Positions 43,995 through 56,600 of a DNA stretch of 64,000 bases are shown here, in pieces. Each line of letters starts with the position of its first letter. Within the stretch, counting starts at the first letter, position 1. The DNA is from Acanthaster planci (Eukaryota; Echinodermata; Asteroidea; Valvatida; Acanthasteridae), in contig NW_019091504.1 in the NCBI RefSeq assembly GCF_001949145.1, positions 526,427 to 590,426 on the forward strand, written 5' to 3'. The translations under genes were made by a program, and so were the position numbers. Under the pieces are notes generated by a model, which saw only the letters and a list, made by a program, of their open reading frames with translations, ran no database searches and had not been told where the DNA came from.

Positions 43995-46336
43995 TAAGCA
44001 TTTTTGGAACCACTTGTAGCAGTGTATGTATACCAATGAGCCACTTCAGTAGTTCAACAAGGCAAGGTCAATAAAACCTAATCAGGTTGAATATGTTCAG
44101 TGCCTGTGAGTGAAGATGGTTGCACTGACAGAATCCACGTTGTACATGGATGATAACAGGTGTGTCTTTGAATGACCACAGATGAGGTTCATCTTGAGCA
44201 TGCATTATTGAAATACCAAGTGGCTCATGGTTGTAGTTTTACACCATCTCAAATCATTACCAAGAGAAAAAAATAGCGCCACAAGAATTTTCAATTCATA
44301 TAAGAGCTCAATTAGCTATTGCCTTGCAGATTTTTATAGCTCAAGAAAGAAAAAAAAATTACAGTGTTTTACTGTGCTGCATGTGACCTTCCGGTCAATA
44401 TACATTTTATCAACAGCAGCCAATAAGCAATTTAGATGATGTCATAGTCGATGCCCCTGACATACAAGGGCACACATATAGTTAATATGATTTGTTCCAT
44501 AGTTTTTATATCTTATAATATAATCATATATCCATGATAGTTTGATACATTATTATGTAAGCAGTACATTTGTACACAGTCATAAACTATGACTAAATAT
44601 GTTTGGAACTTGTGACACAAGAACCAGGCAATTTGTGACCCTGTTCGATTGTTTTGTAAAAAAAATACTTGAGACTGTTCATAAGGCCAAAATACACGAA
44701 GGTTCAGTGAATTGGAAATGAGGACAGAGGGACAGATTGTTCAAATTTCAATTGGATAAAAACCAAAGTTCAATTTCTCATGACTTAGTTGTAAATAAAT
44801 TGTGACAAAAACTTGAACATCTATGAAATGTTTTTAAATATCGGACATTACAAAGTATTACATTAAGTAATGAGAATTTTTGCATACATGGGGGAATTTT
44901 CAGGGGAGGAAATACTGAAAACTTGAGAGAATTTAAACCAAAAAAATTACAAATTGGGGAAAATGTTTGGGACTTAAAATAAAGCACCATCAGAACTTTT
45001 TGTTGAATTCCAACAACTTCAGAGAGATGCTGGGAGGTGGTGGGGGAGAGGATTGTCAAAGATAAGGGAGGCAGGCACAACTTATGGGAGACCTCTTTGA
45101 AATCTCTCTCGTACTGATGCCAAGCTCACTAATAGTTTCAGTCTTGCCTTTGGCCTCATTATAGAGTTCCAATTTGGCCACATATCCAAGTCTAACTTTT
45201 GACATTCAAAATTCTAGATCTGTCAGCCAACACATTACCACTGCAAATTTGCTGTCTGGAGTTTCAAGACATTAAAACTCAGGGAAGTAGGTCAATACAT
45301 TTGTCTTTTGTTTAAAATACACCGAGTACCTTTGTCGTAGAAACCAGATACTTTGATTATTCTCTGAAACACTGGAGGCCATGTCTGATAACTTGAATTG
45401 TGACTCTTCAAAAAAAGATATACAGAGGGAAATCGAAGATCAAAGAGAAAAATAAGCAAATTTTCACCCAAAATACTTTCTCAAAAAAAAAACTAGGATG
45501 GACTTTTAAAATCTTTTTACTGCTTTAGGCTTGTTTTGACACAAAAAATAACAACAATTTGCATATCATTCAAATCCCAATTCAGTATTAACAAAAAAAG
45601 AACCCAAAATCAATGTTTAATATTTGACACTGTTAAACATGTCAGGCGCAAAAAAAAGGAAAAAATCTACTATTTGAGGGTTCGTGCTCTTTTGAACTTT
45701 TTAATATGTCAAAATTTTTGTTTGTATTTTAAACTGAAGGAAATTCAAAGTTATGAAAATTACAAATAAAACGATAACACACCTTTTTTCATTGGAAGAC
45801 ATGAATAAGACTTAGTTCTTATAAATAAGATTTTTAAAATAATTTTTTGAGTATTTTTCAGTTTTTAAGTACGCATTTTGGATTTTTCTGTTTTTTTCTT
45901 TCTTTTTAAAACTTATTTTCTTAAAGTATTTTGACTTCTTGCATGTCTGTTGTTTCAAAACAAAAAGCTAAACAAAAGTACCATTACTGAAAGAAAAACC
46001 ACCTCCGACAAGACAATGATGTGATAAATCCAATTCAGTTAAATGCAATTCCTAAACAACATAAATCAAACAAAGTTCACTTATTGTGACGAGAATAGGA
46101 ATTTTTAAAAACTTTTCATTGATAACTTTCAACATACAAAGTAAAGTAAAATCTAGTTGTGCATTCTGCATTAACTAGACCTCATGATCACGTCCCCCCC
46201 CCAAAAAAGGTCATACAAATTACAGACATGGTCTCCAGATGCTGCACAGCTTCAGATGGTTTAAAAAACCCAATTTTATAGACAAACCGGGGGAGATACC
46301 ACAACTACAACAGTATCAAACTTGCTCTCCAAGGTT

Positions 46337-46342
46337 TTTATT
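46337..46342 (-). terminator. Candidate ELL poly(A) signal
   Basis: AATAAA on the - strand, about 1.2 kb past the ELL stop codon and the first such hexamer I find downstream of it. Confidence 0.3.
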
Positions 46343-46655
46343 GATTTAAGCCCAGGTGTGAAGCAACTGTTCACCACCTGTCAAAGAGTGCCGTGTTGCC
46401 ACAGTAACAGCTTCTATCCCCTAGTTATTGAATTAGTCTGTAGTTCATAGAAGTCTTCCGAACCTAACACTTTCAGTCCCTATGAGTGGCATATCTAGTA
46501 AAGGGATGAGGGAGAACTAACTTTAATAAGGCCGTCAGAGTGAACTGGCTATGGCTAGGAATAACGCACATCTCTACGGAAAGGGGCTTCAGTCGCTAGC
46601 CACAGGCTTTCATAGGGGTACGTGTTATGGTATACCAGGTCCAAGCCACAACTTT

Positions 46656-46771
46656 AAAGGTGCCTTTCCATACATATACGTATTTTGGGTGGCGTTGCGT
46701 GGACGATGCATACATGCGTTTCACTTTCAAGGAAAGATGTCGAAATCACCCGTATGTGGAAAGGTACCTTT
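46656..46771. mobile_element. Foldback element, 116 bp
   Basis: Starts aaaggtgcctttccatac and ends gtatgtggaaaggtaccttt, near-perfect inverted repeats of about 18-20 bp around a GC-richer middle. TA lies at both outer edges, consistent with a TA-inserting MITE. Confidence 0.7.
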
Positions 46772-47504
46772 AGTCATCTAACTCTCCAAGATGCCATTTG
46801 TTTTTGACGGGTGACTGCCTTTCCAGTGTCTCGCGCCAGTGACCCTGTTCACTCTTTGAACCAGCACAAACCAAACACTGTGCAGCTACCTAACGGCACG
46901 TTTGAGTTAACAGGGACATTAAGTCTCTTGTTGCTGAGGTTAGCTAAGATCTTCAGCCCAAACCAACAAAAGACAAGATGATGGGTTCTGGCAGGCATGA
47001 AGTGATACTGTTTAGATCAAATGTTCAAGTCTTTTAAAAAGCTTCAATTTGAAACCTTGCAACCAGGCTTCTCATGAGCCCCCAACCAAACCTAAAATCC
47101 AAAGATTCCTGTAACCCTACATCACAACAGGTTTCTCAGGAACTCACATCAATCTTCAAAAGCAGGCACTCCAGAAAACCAATGCGCATTTGAACTTTCA
47201 AGGGGATTGAAGTTCCCATGCAAAGTAATAAGCGTTAGACTTTAATTCCTCAATCCTACAAAACCCTTCAAAGCCTGTTAGATTTGAAAGAATTATTACA
47301 GATTAGGGCAGGATGAAATCTGTAGAGGTTTAACCCCCTCAATCCCAGACAGGATATACCACTCTGATCTCCTTTACGATAAAGGGCACTGACCGTAGTG
47401 TAAAAATACATCTCCCTATTATGCATATGTCAGTAGTGAAGCTGGTCTGCATTCAGTTTCTTAGAAAGGAATACTGTCTTCAGGCCTGGTTTCGTCTCAT
47501 TGTC

Positions 47505-47600
47505 TCATTGTCTGATGCTATCATAGGCTGCGATCAGTCCCTTGATGTGACCTAGCTTGTTGTGGAGTTCCCTCCGCCGAGCCTCCTTCTTCTGGTACTC
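47505..47600 (-). CDS. ELL: ELL last exon, end of occludin/ELL domain
   Basis: Phase 0 in after ttgtag. EYQKKEARRRELHNKLGH and IKGLIAAYDSIRQ, then TGA at 47505-47507. Matches the C-terminal helix of ELL. Confidence 0.95.
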   Translation of the reverse strand, partial: EYQKKEARRRELHNKLGHIKGLIAAYDSIRQ

Positions 47601-50600
47601 CTACAAGAGATGCAAGGAAGGTGAAGTTATCAAAACATATCAAAACAAATATCCAAATAGTGGTATCAGATTTCCCCATTAGGTTGACTTGTCACAAAAT
47701 TACAAGACTTTGAGTAAACTGACAATGCTCATTGCATCATTTTTGACATCTAACTGTCACATTTCCCAAGAAATTGTTTGCAGGATTAAAAAGTTACTAA
47801 CTAAGCAATATGTAAAAAAAAGAGGTTAAAGGTCAAGACTGACATACATATATAACAATGCACAGGTGATATTCTTGGAAAGCAAAATTATCTAAATACA
47901 AAAAAGTTTTGCTACTTCAGTTACAGAATTCCTGCTCTAACCCTCTGAGGTATTTTGGAGAAAAATTCTGTCAAATGCACAGCATGCAAGAGTTGTTAAA
48001 ATCGAGGACCCCACTCAGTAACTACACGCAACAGGTTAACGATCCCCAAGGCTAAACAGCATCGACATTCTATACCTTCCAGCCATCGCAGGATCCAACA
48101 GTGTGGCACTGTTCAATGGGACTAGCTCTCACTGTCTTGTGATTGGCAGTTTGTAATAGTCAAATACAGCAAAGCCCTCGTTACTGATGGGTCAGGGTTG
48201 TGGTAAGCACAATAATAACAGGGACTAGAATTTGAGTTTATTTACCGCTTTAATTTTTTCATATTCCTCGATGACTTTCTTCTTGATGTGGCGGTACTCT
48301 TCGCTGTCTTCAGGTGCTCGGTGAAGCTGGTTTTTTAACTTGGTAAACTTCCGATTGACATCTTCGACGTAGGCATGCATCTTCTTATATTCTACATACT
48401 CCGTGTTGAATATGTCCTTATAGTGTTGTTTCTGTTCGTGGGAGGTGATCGTCATGAATTTACTGTACAAGTGTAAAGAACAGAAAAAGCAGAAATGAGA
48501 CAAATCTATAATCGGTACATGGGAGATAAATGCTCTGCCAGCCCATGCAAGACATTCAACTTGGAGGGCAAAAAACCCCAAAGAAATTCTATTTCAACGT
48601 CAAGCACAATACTGTCGTTGAGTCCAACTCAAGTCATCGAGTCACATGCCATGTCACAAGCAGATCCAATGAACGGTGACTAATACACTCCTTCGTCATT
48701 GTCAACTTACAAGTGTCACTGTGACTTAGAAGCATCACTGTGACTTACATGCGTCACTGTGACTTACATGTAGGAACGCTCTTGTGACTCGTTCTCTGTA
48801 GGGACTTGTGATGGACTCGACTACACCGACCCCACACGAGTCCTTTTTAAATAATTATTCTTGCATCACTAAGAGAATAAATTTTGGGTATCAATGTCAT
48901 ACATTTCCCATGACACTCTTCAATCTGTTGTGTCCAAAACAAGCATTGCTGGCTTAGGCTAAGACTGATCACTACAGTATGCTTATGAACAAAAAGAAGC
49001 CATAGCCAAAATACCACCCACAAAGACATCAAAGTTGGCAGCCTGCAAAGGACATTGTGATGCAAATTTATAATCTGCAGCTGTATGTGAAACTTATTCG
49101 AAAATCAAAAATGAAAACCATATTATTATAACCATTAGCAACAAATTATCTCTGTAATCAAATTAAATATCCTTTCTATCATCCCTAATCACTTCCTGGA
49201 CACTAAAATCACTTCAGATTGTAACTCACTTTAGATAATCCGGCCCGCTTGATGTTGAAGACACGTCACTGGGCGGTGACTGCTTCCCAACCACAACTTT
49301 ACTTTTGGTTTCCATCACTGGTTCCCGGCACTTGGGGTAATCCTTCTCGTCAGGTTTACCAGCCCGACAGTAGTCTGGCGACTGTTTGGTCGTGCTGGTG
49401 ACGTCGTCTTTGGAAGGCGGGGAATGTGAGGATGTGGTCCTGTCGGGGGTGGGGCTTAGTTTTTTAGTGTTGTGGGCGATTCGAGTCTTTTTCGGCGGTT
49501 TGTAATCAACAACATCTGGCAAGAGAGGTCTTTTATGCTGCAAACAAAACAAATTTCTTGTTTAGTCCTTGCTCAAATCGGTGGTGGGCATTTGGATTGC
49601 ACATGGAGTGTCACTCTACAAACACGTTTGTGAGATTTGTGAGAAGATTTACTTAAAGCCCTTCAACGATGATGGAAACACCCAAAGAAAAGCCAATAAC
49701 TCTCAGAAATGTCAATGGCTGCACCTGGAAAACTAGCGATGCTGAAAGTGGGTACTTTTGAATACATTTGACAAATACTACTTAATAATCCATACCCTCT
49801 TAGAAAAAACAAACCAACCAAACGTTGATGTGGAATTGACAAAACGGTCAAGAAACAACTTACTCAAGCAGGTAGTCCATCTTTGTTACAGACACTCAAC
49901 AATAGTTTATGGAGCATCAAAAGAGGACAAACCCATTTTCTCATTTTTTGTAAGTAGATTTTTGGGATTTTGGACTTTGCGTAAAGTATTTTCAAAAATG
50001 CAATTTTCCGCTAACAAAAATTTGAATGTAACTTTAAGAAGTCCTCAGGCACTTCAAAAGTGGACAACTAGAAACTTCAAATTTCCACGAGCAAAATTTA
50101 TTTGATGCTCCAAAAGAGGACAACCCCATTTTCGTTTTTTTTTTAAGTTGCACCACCCCTTTCATAAAACCCATTTTTCTGCTAGCAGAAATTTGGATTT
50201 TACTTTGACGACAGCGGGGTGGTCCAAAAGTGGACAAGTTGAAAACTGGAATGACCGTAGTGCTCCCTACGTTCAGAATGGAACGGTCTTGGGAAGATGG
50301 GCAGCCAACATTAACGGTAGAGGGCCAATGGTCTGACGGATGGCGTCAAAGCTCAGAAAAGAACATGTGAATGACTCCTATTGAGAAACTTGCAAATAGG
50401 AGAGGGGCCACCCAAGCCTGACAGTTCTTTATGGTATACCGCAAACTTCTGACTTCCCAGCCCACCGTGTACATGTAATTAGAATGACAGTGGCAGCTTG
50501 CTGTCAGGAATTTCCATTTTAAATAAATGAGCACACGGTAAAATTTCCTCTAAACGATGCTAGCTGTAATAAACCAGTGTATCCATGTCCAGTAGTATAA

Positions 50601-53600
50601 TGAAATTTGCTATGGAACGATAAAAGGTTGGAATTGAAAAAGTCCTGTCAAGAGAACAAGCTAAGTGCTGTTCAATCAAGTGAAAGAGAAAGTAAAATGG
50701 TAAACATTAAAATGCAACTTGAACTTGCTGAATTAATTTAGACATCCCACAAATTCCAAAACACGCATTCAGCCAATAATTCCAATTACAGAAAGGATAG
50801 CCACGAAGAAAATTAATCTTTCAGACAGTACACCAGTCGGTCACTGATATGACGTCAGAGATTTAATTTAATAGTTATCATTCAAATCTTTGTTCAAGTG
50901 TGGGCAGTTACAGTGGAGGTCTGGGTCATTAATATGAAGACAAATGATTCAAAGTGACAATGATTGAGATATTAATGCAATGAATACACAAACGTGCAAG
51001 TGACTGCCCAGAGCAGTCATCAGATACAGGTACTGTGAAAAGCTAAAAATGGCAGGACTACAAGTTAACAATAAGGTTTTTCAATTGGTTCATCACAGCG
51101 TTTTCAATTACAATTTTCTATTTCTGGTTCAAAGATTTTTCAGCCTTTCTCTAGCGTCTTCTGAAGGGAAAGCTTTATTTTGACAAGTGGTTTGGGATTA
51201 ATCAAATACAAAAATGTAACTAAATAATCAATACATAAATCAATTATCGAGTAACTAAACAATAATTTACAGCCCTATAACACAAAGGAGTTCTTTGCAA
51301 GAAGATAATGGAGCTCACTAGCTGACATGTCAAGTGTCAAGCAAAGAGTCTACTGCTCCAGAGTGCTTTTATTCTTCTTACCGATATCGTGGCTTTGAAT
51401 TTATTGGCAGCAGTCCGAACAGGATCAGATTTAGAGACAGGTCTCTTCTGGGCGACATCTTTAGACGACATCGTGGAGCTGAGCTTAGCTGATGCTGATC
51501 TCGCCGAGGATGAGGAAGATGACAGTGAAACGGATGGAGTGGAATTGGTGAAGGAGGAATGTTCTTTCTGATTGGAACTTCTCAGATTTCTGGGGGAAAA
51601 GCAAAAAACAAGCTGGTGTTAGAAGCTGAATGTGCCCGCCAAATTTGGAAAATTCAGAGGTGTACATGTATGTCGAGCAAAACGCTTGTGTGCGTGGTCC
51701 CTACAACTAAAACTATAAACATCTGGGAGTCAACAAGGAGGCTGACATATCAGGTTTCCCAGACTGAAGCAGGTTACTGTCATGCTAATCTCCTAACAAA
51801 AAAAATGCATTATCCTGATTTGGACAAGCTGTGCACATGTTCCAAACATTTGCTATTCTTAGATGATTAGTGTTTCATAACAAAAAAATTGAAAGTGTGT
51901 TTTGGAAAAGGCTGAATCTGAGTGATTTCATGACCACTATGGAAATATTTCCTGTAAGGACTAGGCTTTCTTTACAAGTGTAATTGTTTGCCAGTTAGCA
52001 GATGCACTGTTTCATTCCAAATTGAATGCATTGGAGGATATAAGATTTGGCCAGCACAGACTCCAAACGGAGAGTGTTAGAGGGTATATCAGATGATAAA
52101 CAGGAGCACTCATTTGCTTATCAGAGCTGCAGAGGGTTTTGTGGTCTAGGAATTTCTCAGAGTGAATGGTAATGATCAATTCTACTACGATGCAACAGAC
52201 ACTGAGGGTCCATGGGATAAACACTGCACATTTCCTGATGACAAAATACTTCTACATCTTGGTGGGAGTGGCTGTGTAACGGTTACGGAAAGACGATTTT
52301 GAATTCTGGAACAGAGTAGGAGTAATTAACCCCTTCACGCTGGGAGACGGCTATACCCGCTTGGAGAAAAGTCTAATTGCTGGGAGACGGCTATAACCGC
52401 TTGGAGAAAAGTCTAATTGCCGGGAGACGGCTATAGCCGCACCTGGAGAAAAGTCTAAATAGACCATGTGAACTTAGCAGGCGCTGCACGGTCCGCTGTG
52501 GTCGAGCGTCATTGGGTAGTTAGCGTTGTCGCGTGGGCGAGGCAAGTGCTGGGTGTCTGGTATTACGTTGGATGGGATCCAAATACCCCAGCTTGAATCA
52601 CTGCCACATAGAACCAGGCTGCGTGCAGTGTAAGACCCATCAAACTAGGCAGACAAGGCCCGGTGGCCAAGCTAGTTGTCTGTGGTTGCCGTTAGCAAAA
52701 TTAGGTAATAAATCCCGGCCAGATGTGGTAAAAAAATCCTGCCATCAAGGGGTTAACACGATTCCACTTATCCAACACGAGAACACTCCGATCAATGTGC
52801 ACATCATTACTGGAAATGGTCAACACTGCATGACTCCGTAAGGCAAAAAAAAATAAATAAATAGTCGGTCTCTGGTCAGTGCGCGCGTCAATTTTGAACA
52901 TGCGCTTCAATTTTTTTTTCAAAAGTTTCAAAACAGCGCCCTCTATTTCTGCACCGCCTAAATGTTTGCCAGTAGACTGATTCCCGGCCACAAGTCCGCA
53001 ATTCGGAAGGGCAATTTGTTCAAGGATATTCGTGGGTAGCTTGTATCGGGTGATAGATCCGTTACAACTGCGTAATGTTAATGTCGAACACAAACGGTAC
53101 ACCATAGATAGGTTACAAAGTTGCAGCCAGCTGATTAACAACAATGGCAGCATGACGTGCGACTACAAGCCTTTGCTCTTTGATTAAATATGCCACTCAT
53201 TTCCGTGTTTGTTGCCAGTCTTAAAAAGCAAACCCCATCCGCCCCTAAAAAAAAAAACCAAAAACCAAAAACCAAAACAATGCATCACCGCATTAATTCT
53301 GGAACTTTGGTCTGACCAGAGACCGAGCCTTTTTTTCTTGGCCTAACATAGCAAGCATGCATGTCTCAACACCATCATATCATTCCATATCTTCACAATC
53401 AACTCTAGAAACTTTCTATTCCTGTCATGATGCAGGGTGCCTCACTCATTCAAAACTTTCTTCGGCTCACCAGCTAACACTTATCTCACCCCCATCTTCA
53501 AAGCAATCTCGTTGGTAAAAAGTCACATGGCTGCCATATCAACCTGTAAGTTTGAATCGGACCTCATGTGGCGGGAGAGGGGGCATTGTATTGTGACCTG

Positions 53601-56600
53601 CTCCTGTTGAGAGGGCAGTCAAGATGACTTGCCTTAATAACTGCCTATCTGCATCATTATACAACGGCCAGTCTTCCTGGATCTCGCTGTACAAGTGTTT
53701 GTGCAGCATGTAGGCATTATCCCGCGATAACGTCGCAACCTGAAAACAACAAAGCACAACGACCAAAATGACCCTTTGTGGAATGGTGTGAACAGAGACG
53801 TAAGAAACTAATGAACGAGCACGTTGACTATCCAAAAATGAAGTGGGGCAAGGTCTGTATGCTGCATTTGTAATTTAACAATTATATTTAGATTCATATC
53901 CATCATATTATACTCTTTTGAATAATGGCACAACGCTGATACTATGAGGTGGAGTCTGGGATTAAAGTCTGCAAGTAACTGCGTCTGCAAACTCTGATGA
54001 TTTCACATCAACATGTGAAGCAATGTGAAATTCCATTTCAATTCCTAAACAAAGGAAACTCATCGGCAAGTGAATGTATTTTTCCAATTGTTCTCTGGCA
54101 AATAAATTATCATGTTATTGTAACCATACAGCTACATTTCTGAAGTACCTTATTTAACTTCAGCTTAAAATGTTTACCACTAACAGATGCCGTGCAAGCA
54201 CATATGTGTGTATACTCATCAAACAGTACAAACCCACTTTTCTGCAACACTTTACTTGCAGCACAGACTGGTGATGCAACCCATAAGAGCAGCCATGCAC
54301 TGCCATGACTGTGCCTTTTTGAAAAACCACACTGACTTATTGTATGCAAGTATGACCTGTGGTACCAGTGTGCAATTGTGGAAATATTCAAATGAAGAGG
54401 ATTCCACATCATGGAAAAAAATCCACAATGAGCAGGTCCCGAATTGGTCTAAATGCTGTCTCGTTCTCTAACGTTCAGCAAGTGATTGGCCAGATCGACC
54501 TCTTGACTCACGACAGGGGTCAACTCAACCCTAACAGTCCCAAATCCTCCAATTTCAATATGATTTTGACATACACCCTAGGGGGTTAGGGTTCATTTAA
54601 ATACTGACCTGTGATAAGATACTACTAAGTTGGTTCTTGTCCTTCATCACAATGCCATCCTTTTGTAGCCTCAGGATGAGTTCAGGTTTCTTGTACGGTC
54701 TCAATGCTAAGAGATGGATCACACGGTCTCTGCAATCGAGACAAAGAATACTGAGTTAGTTCCTTCGCTACAGAGAGTGTCATCAGTTTCTACAGCAAAA
54801 ATATCTACCATTCTAAACACTTGTATTAAACTACAATGGCCCTTTACCCTTGTGCAATCTCAATTACAATTACAACCGAACCCTTTTTCAGGTTTTCTTT
54901 GCAATAAGCTTCACAATCTTAGGCACTGGTAAGCAGGTCATGCTTTTGAGTCACACCTGAGTTCTGCCTGACCAAGCAAGTGAGTAATTTTTCTTGTGAG
55001 CCGTTCAACAGCCGCACGGCACATTTGTTGGAACCTTCAACACCTACATGTAGAAACCTGACACACTGACAACCTTGCAGTTAAGGNNNNNNNNNNNNNN
55101 NNNNNNNNNNNNNNNNNNNNNNNNNNNNNNNNNNNNNNNNNNNNNNNNNNNNNNNNNNNNNNNNNNNNNNNNNNNNNNNNNNNNNNNNNNNNNNNNNNNN
55201 NNNNNNNNNNNNNNNNNNNNNNNNNNNNNNNNNNNNNNNNNNNNNNNNNNNNNNNNNNNNNNNNNNNNNNNNNNNNNNNNNNNNNNNNNNNNNNNNNNNN
55301 NNNNNNNNNNNNNNNNNAAGTGCAATCTGATATTCCTGTGAGGGACTGTTGGTGCAGTGCGCAACACGACACAGCTGTGCTTCTTTGAGGTGTTCACCAA
55401 ATGACCCAAAGAGTGACTTCAGCATAGGAGGGTTAAAATACCCTTTCAGGACAAAACCTATTGAGCACTTTATTTATTTATTTTCTGATCTTTACCCAGG
55501 GTTACCCATTCACCCGAAAATGGTCTTCCACGAGGCCATGCAAACATTATTATAAAACATATTATATTAAAAAAAACTAAATTAAATTAAATTTAAAAAA
55601 GTTATTACACAGAAAGTAAAACAGTTCAACTTTAGTAATCAGTTCCTTCATCTATCAGTAAACCCCCAACCCCTTTAAGAGAAGACAAATATGGACTGTC
55701 TGTCACTTTATACACAGCCCTTTATATCTCATAACTGAATGCGTCAGCAAATCTGTGCCTACGGCTTAAAGTCAGTGACTGAGCAACAGCATGCAGCCAC
55801 TGCCACGGTTAAAAAATCACTTGAGGCTGACCATACCTGAACGACCTATTGGGTGCAGTCGGTTTACTAGTCGGAGCCCCTTTTGATGTGACATGTGATA
55901 CTCTACTGGAGGCAGGCTGGGTCCCATTACTTCTGCTTATTGCACTTGATGTGTTGGTTGGTTTACAGTGGCTGAGCTGGCTGGGGCGTGGTAAGTGGGC
56001 CGACTTGTGGGTGGGCAGGCTGGGATGCTTGGTGATTCGTTTGATCTTACGAGTGGCTTTCAGCTCTTTTTGGCTCACCTCTTTAGTGCTGAAAAAGAAT
56101 AAGATATCCTCCCAAATAGTCATGAAATCAAAACGTAAAAGAGCCATAAACTCTTAGAATGTGGTTACGAAGAGTTGAAATAACCCGTCAAGATTTATGA
56201 AGGGGAGGGCAGGAATACTCAAGACACACAGATGGTTTCACAAGCGTCATTCTTCAGACAAAACAAGCAAGTCAGTTGATGCCTTGAAGGGATAGAGGCC
56301 AAAATCTCCTGCTATACGCCTCAAGTTGAAAGTGTAACCTCACTGGTAAAGAAGAGATAGACTGGTTGGAAGGTTTTCAATCTCAACACAAGACCATTTA
56401 TTTAAACACAAGCCTGACAAGCATGCCCAGTGCATCCCACCCTCCCCCCAAATAGTCTTACCTGATTTTCTTCATTTCTTCGTCGGCAAGTTTCATTTTC
56501 TCCTGAGTGGTCTGGTAGACGTCGTCTGTGGCAGAGATAATCACCTTGGTCTGTATGCGGCTGATGGAGTCCAGATGAGGTTCCCCCTTGCTGCAAAAAA

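Larger units (their letters stand above)
40641..47504. other. STAP-ELL intergenic region
   Basis: AT-rich spacer upstream of STAP and downstream of ELL (both - strand). Contains two short foldback elements (43835-43994, 46656-46771), a candidate ELL poly(A) signal at 46337, and a CpG-containing island at about 41240-41400 with a kappa-B-like word. No protein gene is supported. Confidence 0.6.
47601..49229 (-). other. ELL introns in the 3' part
   Basis: Two introns. The second carries a run of (gtcactgtgactta) copies at about 48712-48770 inside a stretch (48600-48842) rich in actcgac and cgagtc words related to the 28684-29140 cluster. Confidence 0.6.
51590..53543 (-). other. ELL intron with two TIR elements; possible missing exon
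   Basis: Contains the TTAA element 52326-52756 and the TIR element 52840-53346. The flanking exon phases conflict, so a short exon of length 3n+1 may lie here, but I could not find it. Confidence 0.5.

Noticed and set aside
55037-55425. Long ORFs across 55087-55317
   Set aside because: They consist of translated N bases.
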